NCBI RefSeq assembly: GCF_003369915.1
Contig: NW_022881647.1
Coordinates: 992,001-1,056,000 of the forward strand
DNA: 64,000 nucleotides
Direction of reading: 5' to 3'
Origin: Drosophila miranda
Lineage: Eukaryota > Arthropoda > Insecta > Diptera > Drosophilidae
Every line of letters starts with the position of its first letter. Positions within the stretch are counted from its first letter, which is position 1. This document shows positions 33,200 to 64,000 of this stretch, in pieces. The notes under the pieces were generated by a model. The model searched no databases. It saw only the letters and a program-made list of their open reading frames with translations, and had not been told where the DNA came from. A program made the position numbers and the translations under genes.

Positions 33200-34669
33200 A
33201 TAGATTAAGTATAAGCTACCAAGAAGTCGAAGAAACGAAAGCAACCAAACAGCAACAGAGACAGCTGTTTGAATGGGTTCTTTCTCGTTTAGGTTTTGGT
33301 TAGCTGAATTTAATCGATTAGGCTAAGTTTATGACTATGTATTCTGTACATCCACTTAATCATCTATTCTTTTAGCATTAATGTAAAAATTGTATTCACG
33401 ATAGGAATAAACATCCAAATAAATATCTGGCAGAGAAACGCAAAAGAGCGATATGGTAGAAAAAGTACAGTACATCTTCAATATGTATGACGTTTATTTT
33501 AAATAAATTTTATTTAAATAACTTGTTAAGATTTACAAAACAGAGAGCGTAGCTAGATTAGAATTATAATTATTATTTCTTTGTATTATATTATAATTTA
33601 AAAATCGATTTGCGGCTAAGGTCTGTCTATGCCTATTCTTATAAATATGCATATGGATTCGATTCCTCTCGCTTTGTCCCACTGATTTCGTCAGTGCTCT
33701 TGTGTAGATCTAGATCTAGATCTAGACGTACAAGCATACAATACATTATAATACAGATTGCAATAAAATTCCTACAAATCAGTTAATAAAAAATAAACTT
33801 ATGATGTACTCGTATGCCCATGTCTGTGTCTATTCGTATATATGTATGTATATGTTTGTATATGCACCCAGATATCTTAGGCTTAGGCGTTGGCTTAGAG
33901 TCTAGTCAACAAATCGGTAGTTTATCAAACACTCTGACTTGAATAGCAAATGTATACATATATCTTATGATGATTTGGTGTTCCTCCGAATGAATTTCGT
34001 TCCAAATTGTGGATATGATGAGCATTATACAAAAAAGTATGTATGGCTGGTGTTTTGTTTTCTTGCGAGAGATAGACGGCTAGGACTAAGTGCACGATAT
34101 GTTTGCCAAAAGTTTGTGGTATCTGGATATGTACATATCCAGACGGGTGTCGTCGTATACAAGCATTTTGTTATGTCCAAAGGTTAATTAAAATTGCATC
34201 TGTTTTGGTATATCTGCATTCGTATAATTTTCAATCATCATGGTTATATAAATTGGTATAATTTCCCCATTCACAGATCCGATCGCTATGATATATTTCA
34301 TTTAGGTGTGCTATATAGTATATATATGTACATAGAGTTTAATCAAATTTCGGGCCCCCCCTGGCATGATATGCCCTTGCCGACCCACCGGATTTCATAT
34401 GTATTTCCTTTACTCTGATATGGTATTATATATATGTATGGATCTATATCTATTGCCGAGGCATATTCAAACACAATCAAAAACGGGAATCAATCGACAA
34501 AATATACAACTATATTGATAAAGTGTTTTTGAATTTTGGAACCATTCTCTATTTTCTGGTTATTGCACTTTCGAGCTTCTGCTTATTTCGGATATCTGGA
34601 ACTCCGGATTGGTTGGGGAGGGGGAGGGGATTATTGGTGGCCTGCCAATAGCCTCATTTAGTGGTAATA
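33200..34669. other. AT-rich convergent spacer (BED gene 3' UTR, kn 3' UTR)
   Basis: Contains the short palindromic repeat (AGATCT)n near 33705-33725 and TATATG-rich DNA. The part next to 34670 is likely kn 3' UTR. No gene seen. Confidence 0.6.
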
Positions 34670-56663
<21,994 letters not shown>

Positions 56664-56951
56664 CTACAATTAGAATGGGAATATGATAAAGAAATTAGTA
56701 AGAAGGGAAACGATCTATAATACTAAGAATAAAAATGTTGAACAATAGAATAGAACAATAGAAGATCCTCTTTTAAGATGGATGAGAATATCTATATCTT
56801 GAGCTTAAGGAACCCCTTAGCCGTGATATCTTTTGTGGTCTCCTCATTGATTTGCTTGGCTTCACTTTCCTTTTTTCCTTTCGCGGGTAATCCCCAAAAT
56901 AAGACCCCGTTATTAACGACCGCCCAGCTATCGACACCAGTGCACACCACA

Positions 56952-58014
56952 AGATTTGTGGTAAAAGTGGATGTGTGTAACGTCCAGAAGGAATCGTTTC
57001 CGACCCCATAAAGTATATATATTCTTGATTAGCATCAATAGCCGAGTCGATTGAGCCCTGTCTGTCTGTCCGTCCGTCCGTCCGTCCGTCCGTCTGTCCG
57101 TCCCCTTCAGCGCCTAGTGCTCAAAGACTATAAGAGCTAGAGTAACGATGTTTTGGATCCAGACTTCTGTGATATGTCATTGCTACAAGAAAATTTCAAA
57201 ACTTTGCCCCGCCCCACAAAGGGCGAAAATCTGTAACATCCACAATTTCGACGATACGAGAAAACCAAAAACGCAGAATCGTAGAAGCTGACTATATCTT
57301 CTAGAGTGCAAAATCTGAACCAGATCGTATCATTATTATAGCCAGCATCAAGAAAACAATTTCATTTTTTCTCGCCCTGTCTCTCTCTAACACACCCGTA
57401 GCATAGGCGGCTTTGCTTAGAGTAAAACATTAGCGCATAGATCTCAGAGAAAACAAAAACTAGAGCAACCAAATTTGGTATCCACACTCCTAATATATCG
57501 GACCGAGACGAGTTTGTTTCAAAATTTTGCCACACCTCCTTCCGCCCCGCGAAGGACGAAAATCTGGGGATATTCAAAAATCTCAGAGACTATTAAGGCT
57601 AGAGTAACCAAATTTGGTATCCGCACTCCTGTTAGATCTTACTATAAAACGTGTATCTCAAAATTTCGCCCCACCCCCTTCCGCCCACACAAAGGACGAA
57701 AATCTGTTGCATCCACAATATTGCACATTCGAGAAAACTAAAAACGCAGAATCATAGATAATGACCATATCTATCAGATTACTGAATCTGGATCAGATCA
57801 GATCATTTTTATAGTCAAAAGGAACAAATCAATTTGCACTGGCTACGCAGCCCCCGACGTCACGCTCAGACTGATTTTCTGTCTCTCTCGCACGCACTCT
57901 TTGTCGTGTCGTTTAAGATTAGCGGCGTCTGCCGGAGGAGAGCTATACTGACTTAGTATCGGGTATAACTGTAGAGTTGCGGTGTCCGCAGCAACTCACA
58001 ACGTTCCCCCTCGT
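56952..58014 (+). mobile_element. DINE-1 copy 9, 5'-truncated by about 35 bp
   Basis: Starts at AGATTTGTGGTAAAAG; the usual TTATACCCGATACTC inverted terminus is missing. Rest complete with hairpin and end CCCCCTCGT. (In this list the interrupted element is copy 6; the number 8 is not used.). Confidence 0.9.
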
Positions 58015-58523
58015 TTTTTTGTTTTATTTGTGTGTGTGTGGCGGCAGGGTTGGGAGGGGACCAGGGGGTGTCAGTGTCAGTGGCAGACCCGAAATCATGC
58101 CATGTGGAAGAGAGAGAGAACCGCAAGTGCAACGTTGGCCAATCTGCTGCAATTTCCTTTGGACAAAGGAGCTGCTGGAAAAACCTCTCGAACAAATAGC
58201 TAAACAAACGATGGCACAAGGGAGGGGTGCTGCGTGGGAGGTGGGCTCAAACGCACAACAAAAAGGCGCATAGTTCTCTAATTTAAAAATGATTAAAGCG
58301 GGTTGCACTCATCCTCATCCTCGTAACTGAGGATCACCCCGAGGATCACATCCCCCCTCCGGCGACGGGGGGTGGCTTTCTGGGCTGCCTGAAGGGAGGG
58401 GTGGGGGATCATTCATCACGCGGCGGCAGTACGCCAGAGATACACGCAAAAGTAATAATAATAACCGAATGTATCCTAGGAAAACCTGAACCGTGAGTTC
58501 ATCCACCAAAAAATTAAAACAAA
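58015..58523 (-). other. Unique DNA between DINE-1 copies
   Basis: Presumed kn intron. No exon recognised. Confidence 0.5.
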
Positions 58524-59624
58524 CGAGGGGGAACGTTGTGAGTTGCTGCGGACACCGCAACTCTACAGTTATACCCGATACTAAGTCAGTATGGCTCTCC
58601 TCCGGCAGACGCCGCTAATATTGAACGACACGACAAAGAGTGCGTGCGAGAGAGACAGAAAATCAGTCTGAGCGTGACGTCTGGCGCTGCGTAGCCACTG
58701 CAAATTGATTTGTTCCTATTGGCTATAAAAATGATCTGATCTGATCCAGATTCAGCAATCTGATAGATATGGTCATTATCTATGATTCTGCGTTTTTAGT
58801 TTTTTCGAATCTGCAATATTGTGGATGCAACAGATTTTCGTCCTTTGTGTGGGCGGAAGGAGGTGGGGCGAAATTTTGAGATATACGTTTTATAGTGAGA
58901 TCTAACAGGAGTGCGGATACTAAATTTGTTTACTCTAGCGTTAATAGTCTCTGAGATTTGTGGATGCCCTAGATTTTCGTCCTTTGCGGGGGCGGAAGGG
59001 GGTGTGGCGAAATTTTGACACAAAACGGTCAAGGTCCGATATCACAGGAGTGTGGATACCAATTTTGGTTGCTATGGCTCTTATAGGTTCTGAGATCCTT
59101 GAACTCATATTTTGCAATTGGCAAAACCGACCATGAAACCTGTGTGTTAGAGAGAGACAGAGCGAGAAAGAATGAAATTGTTTTCTTGATTCTGGCTATA
59201 ATAATTATACGATCTGGTTCAGATTTTGCACTCTAGAAGATATAGTCAGCTTCTACGATTCTGCGTTTTTGGTTTTCTCGTATCGTCGAAATTGTGGATG
59301 TTACAGATTTTCGCCCTTTGTGGGGCGGGGCAAAGTTTTGAAATTTTCTTGTAGCAATGACATATCACAGAAGTCTGGATCCAAAACATCGTTACTCTAG
59401 CTCTTATAGTCTTTGAGCACTAGGCGCTGAAGGGGACGGACAGACGGACGGACGGACAGACGGATAGACGGACAGACAGACATGGCTCAATCGACTCGGC
59501 TATTGATGCTGATCAAGAATATATATACTTTATGGGGTCGGAAACGATTCCTTCTGGACGTTACACACATCCACTTTTACCACAAATCTAATATACCCCA
59601 ATACTCATTTTGAGTATCGGTTAT
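58524..59624 (-). mobile_element. DINE-1 copy 10 (terminal unit of dimer 1)
   Basis: Complete antisense copy with intact hairpin at its outer end. Diagnostic variants are GACGTCTGGCGC (near 58675) and GACGGATAGACGG (near 59458), shared with copy 12. Confidence 0.92.
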
Positions 59625-59631
59625 AAAAAAA

Positions 59632-60748
59632 CGAGGTGGAACGTTGTGTGCTGCGGACACCGCAACTCTACAGTTATACCCGATACTAAGTCAGTATGGC
59701 TCTCCTCCGGCAGACGCCGCTAATATTAAACGACACGACAAAGAGTGCGTGCGAGAGAGACAGAAAATCAGTCTGAGCGTGACGTCGGGCGCTGCGTAGC
59801 CACTGCAAATTGATTTCTTGCTTTTGGCTACAAAAATGATCCGATCTGAACCAGATTCAGCAATCTGATAGATATGGTCATTATCTATGATTCTGCGTTT
59901 TTAGTTTTCTCGAATGTGCAATATTGTGGATGAAACAGATTTTCGTCCTTTGTGGGGGCGGAAGGGGGGGGGCGAAATTCTGAGATATACGTTTAATAGT
60001 GAGATCTAACAGGAGTGCGGATACTAAATTTGGTTACTCTAGCGTTAATAGTCTCTGAGATTTGTGGATGCCCAGATTTTCGTGCTTTGCGGGGCGGAAG
60101 GGGGTGTGGCGAAATTTTGACACAAAATGGTCAAGGTCCGATATCACAGGAGTGTGGATACCGAATTTGGTTGCTCTAGCTCTTATGGGTTCTGAGCTCC
60201 TTGAACTCATATTTTGCAATTGGCAAAACCGACCATGAAACCTGTATGTTAGAGAGAGACAGAGCGAGAAAGAATGAAATTGTTTTCTTGATTCTGGCTA
60301 TAATAATTGTATAATTATCTGGTTCAGATTTTGCACTCTAGAAGATATAGTCATCTTCTACGATTCTGCGTTTTTAGTTTTCTTGTATCGTCGAAATTGT
60401 GGATGCCACAGATTTTCGCCCTTTGTGGGGGCGGAAGTGGGCGGGGCAATGTTTTGAAATATTATTGTAGCAGTGACATATCACAAAAGTCTGGATCCAA
60501 AACATCGTTGCTCTAGCTCTTATAGTCTTTGAGCACTAGGCGCTGAAGGGGACGGACAGACGGAAAGACGGACAGACGGAGGGACGGACAGACGGACAGA
60601 CAGACATGGCTCAATCGACTCGGCTATTGATGCTGATCAAGAATATATATACTTTATGGGGTCGGAAACGGTTCCTTCTTGACGTTACACACATCCACTT
60701 TTACCACAAATCTAATATACCCCAATACTCATTTTGAGTATCGGGTAT
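59632..60748 (-). mobile_element. DINE-1 copy 11 (internal unit of dimer 1)
   Basis: Joined head-to-tail to copy 10 by a short A run. Its hairpin arm lost 3 bp (GTTGTGTGCTGCGG instead of GTTGTGAGTTGCTGCGG). Variants TTTAATAGTGAGATC and GAGCTCCTTGAAC are shared with copy 13. Confidence 0.92.
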
Positions 60749-60751
60749 AAA

Positions 60752-62194
60752 AAACATAGTACGAATTTTTTGTTGAGTGTGTGAGGACGAAAAGATACCC
60801 AGTATTTGGGATAACATAAAATATATCTACTCTGGCCTTAGACCAATTCCCGAGGGAATGTTTTTTGGTAGATCTGTGGACTATTTGATCCCACGAAGAG
60901 CTTTACAGAAGGGCCTATTTTTTTAATGATCTCAAGAGTAGAAGAGTTGTGCTGTCTGTAACATTCTTCTGCCTGAAAATAATATACCCCCGTCTTCAAA
61001 GGACTACTGGGTACACAAAAACGCAGAGAAGAATGCTGCCACTTGCCACCCAGCGTCAAGGACGAGTGCTTTCCCACCCAACATATGTGCATTTGTTCTC
61101 CTCGAAGCCAAAAACTGAAACTGAGGATGAGCAGGAGGGCAGGAAGCCAGGAAGCTGTGTGTGTGTGCCCAGCCAAATAGATAATCAGAAATTAATTTTA
61201 ATGCAACCAGCAGCAGTACCGGTAGCAGTTCTGTCACCCCCTTTTGGAAGGCAAACCACCCAGGCCCTTCGCCCTTCGCCCTACCCCCCTGCTGTGCGCG
61301 CATATAAAAGTTATGATCATCACTTATTATCCCGTTTGTCAGGTTAATAACTTCCCCCCGGTGCAACCTGTGTGTAAAGGATCAGCGGCAGGACAGCTCT
61401 CGATAGCCCGGCTCAATGTCCAATCTGTGTGGGATATCGTGCCAGACTTACGGGTTGAAGCCCTCTACTCCGTCCACTAATTATAGGCCCAGGACCTGGA
61501 TGGTGTATGGTCCTTTTTTTATCCCCTTTCGGGGCCAAGTCTAATGGATTTTCTATGTTTTTTTCCCCTCTGCTGGCAGGACATAAAGTTTGCATTTTTC
61601 TGTTATATTTGTCACCTGTTTATTTGGGATTTAATGCGAGTTGGAGTTGGGATCGGAACTATATATAGTTTTGAGGAGGATTAGGCGAATGGGAAGCTTC
61701 AGGAACAAGCTCCAACCAGAGATCCTCATCAATCATCCTTGTGCCGGGGATGCAGAAACAAACAATAAGTTGGCTCTTTTCCCCTTTCTTCGCAGGGTCC
61801 TGGTGGAAATCGGAGGTTAAATCTAACGAAAGCCACTAAAACTGGAGTAAAAGCGTTTAAACTACGTGTTGATAACACGACAAAGACCAGGAGCCAGGGC
61901 CAAAAAAGAGGAGCAACGAAAAGACAGCAAAAACAACAAAATTCCCGGAAAAAAGCCAGTGATGAAGTGATGACAGGCAGGGGGCCGAACAGGATGAAAA
62001 CAGAAGCGGCTTTTAAAATTTAAACGATTTTCCATCAAAACTCCACGGAAAAAGATACTGTTTTTTTTGCTGCTGCATTTTTTGCAAATTGTTATTATCG
62101 CGTTTGGAATAAAATAAATCGACATCCCTTGCATTATTCACGCACTCTGAATGTGGAGCGATGTTGAGCTGGGACGCTGAGCGTTGCATGCTGC
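60752..62194 (-). other. Unique DNA, presumed kn intron
   Basis: 1.4 kb without recognised exon, RNA gene or repeat. If kn continues upstream this is intronic. Confidence 0.5.
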
Positions 62195-63286
62195 ACGTTG
62201 TGAGTTGCTGCGGACACCGCAACTCTACAGTTATACCCGATACTAAGTCAGTATGGCTCTCCTCCGGCAGACGCCGCTAATATTGAACGACACGACAAAG
62301 AGTGCGTGCGAGAGAGACAGAAAATCAGTCTGAGCGTGACGTCTGGCGCTGCGTAGCCACTGCAAATTGATTTGTTCCTATTGGATATAAAAATGATCTG
62401 ATCTGATCCAGATTCAGCAATCTGATAGATATGGTCATTATCTATGATTCTGCGTTTTTAGTTTTCTCGAATCTGCAATATTGTGGATGCAACAGATTTT
62501 CGTCCTTTGTGTGGGCGGAGGGAAGTGGGGCGAAATTTTGAGATATACGTTTTATAGTGAGATCTAACAGGAGTGCGGATACTAAATTTGGTTACTCTAG
62601 CGTTAATAGTCTCTGAGATTTGTGGATGCCCCAGATTTTCGTCCTTTGCGGGGGCGGAAGGGGGTGTGGCGAAATTTTGACACAAAACGGTCAAGGTCCG
62701 ATATCACAGGAGTGTGGATACCAATTTTGGTTGCTATGGCTCTTATAGGTTCTGAGATCCTTGAACTCATATTTTGCAATTGGCAAAACCGACCATGAAA
62801 CCTGTGTGTTAGAGAGAGACAGAGCGAGAAAGAATGAAATTGTTTTCTTGATTCTGGCTATAATAAATATACGATCTGGTTCAGATTTTGCACTCTAGAA
62901 GATATAGTCAGCTTCTACGATTCTGCGTTTTTGGTTTTCTCGTATCGTCGAAATTGTGGATGTTACAGATTTTCGCCCTTTGTGGGGCGGGGCAAAGTTT
63001 TGAAATTTTCTTGTAGCAGTGACATATCACAGAAGTCTGGATCCAAAACATCGTTACTCTAGCTCTTATAGTCTTTGAGCACTAGGCGCTGAAGGGGACG
63101 GACAGACGGACGGACGGACAGACGGATAGACGGACAGACAGACATGGCTCAATCGACTCGGCTATTGATGCTGATCAAGAATATATATACTTTATGGGGT
63201 CGGAAACGATTCCTTCTGGACGTTACACACATCCACTTTTACCACAAATCTAATATACCCCAATACTCATTTTGAGTATCGGGTAT
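62195..63286 (-). mobile_element. DINE-1 copy 12 (terminal unit of dimer 2)
   Basis: Carries the same variants as copy 10. The outermost bases (CGAGGGGGAA) are missing; flank GCATGCTGCACGTTGTGAG meets the element directly. Confidence 0.92.
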
Positions 63287-63293
63287 AAAAAAA

Positions 63294-64000
63294 CGAGGTG
63301 GAACGTTGTGTGCTGCGGACACCGCAACTCTACAGTTATACCCGATACTAAGTCAGTATGGCTCTCCTCCGGCAGACGCCGCTAATATTAAACGACACGA
63401 CAAAGAGTGCGTGCGAGAGAGACAGAAAATCAGTCTGAGCGTGACGTCGGGCGCTGCGTAGCCACTGCAAATTGATTTCTTGCTTTTGGCTACAAAAATG
63501 ATCCGATCTGAACCAGATTCAGCAATCTGATAGATGTGGTCGTTATCTATTATTCTGCGTTTTTAGTTTTCTCGAATGTGCAATATTGTGGATGAAACAG
63601 ATTTTCGTCCTTTGTGGGGGCGGAAGGGGGGGGGGGCGAAATTCTGAGATATACGTTTAATAGTGAGATCTAACAGGAGTGCGGATACTAAATTTGGTTA
63701 CTCTAGCGTTAATAGTCTCTGAGATTTGTGGATGCCCCAGATTTTCGTCATTTGCGGGGCGGAAGGGGGTGTGGCGAAATTTTGACACAAAATGGTCAAG
63801 GTCCGATATCACAGGAGTGTGGATACCGAATTTGGTTGCTCTAGCTCTTATGGGTTCTGAGCTCCTTGAACTCATATTTTGCAATTGGCAAAACCGACCA
63901 TGAAACCTGTATGTTAGAGAGAGACAGAGCGAGAAAGAATAAAATTGTTTTCTTGATTCTGGCTATAATAATTGTATAATTATCTGGTTCAGATTTTGCA
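63294..64000 (-). mobile_element. DINE-1 copy 13 (internal unit of dimer 2), cut by window end
   Basis: Same damaged hairpin and private variants as copy 11, in the same head-to-tail position. The 5' part lies outside the window. Confidence 0.92.

Overview
The window is Drosophila nuclear DNA from an obscura-group fly. I recognise, in order, a cathepsin-L-like protease, a RASGEF1-type exchange factor, APC10, Imp3, Patronin (CAMSAP), a BED-finger gene and knot/collier (kn). From memory, the D. melanogaster relatives sit close together on arm 2R (Muller C). Most of these genes carry stops, 1-bp indels or lost splice sites, and the DNA is full of DINE-1/Helitron-type insertions. Muller C genes that decay in place while transposons accumulate are the known hallmark of the Drosophila miranda neo-Y, so neo-Y is my leading assignment. 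It is an inference: I ran no alignment.

Layout. 1-7,000: four compact genes, all broken: protease (+), RasGEF (+), APC10 (-) and Imp3 (+); the last two are divergent across a 208-bp promoter. 8,557-28,831: Patronin (-), 22 exons recovered by following splice sites and phase. Exons 1-10 (CH domain and following linker) are open. From exon 11 on, 1-bp indels accumulate through the coiled-coil, linker and microtubule-binding CKK domain. Its introns hold a 5'-truncated LINE and four DINE-1 copies. 30,300-33,200: a hAT transposase relic and a BED-finger gene with two alternative first exons and 1-bp deletions. 34,670-56,663: eight consecutive kn (-) exons plus an alternative last exon, all in frame with good splice sites, although the introns hold DINE-1 copies and a copia-type element. 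The 5' exons of kn must lie beyond 64,000. 56,950-64,000: mainly DINE-1, including two dimeric copies.

Mobile DNA. Twelve DINE-1 elements (one split in two) make up about 11.6 kb (18%) of the window. Each has (GTCY)n in its 5' half, three copies of a GC-rich internal motif, two GA-rich patches and a 3' hairpin. One is split by a 6.0-kb Ty1/copia element with a 5-bp target duplication, which itself carries another DINE-1.

The genes are not an operon; they are independent eukaryotic loci. The main biological story is uneven decay: the developmental regulator kn is kept in frame while neighbours in the same non-recombining neighbourhood fall apart. A second story is a dimeric Helitron whose internal terminator hairpin has lost 3 bp.
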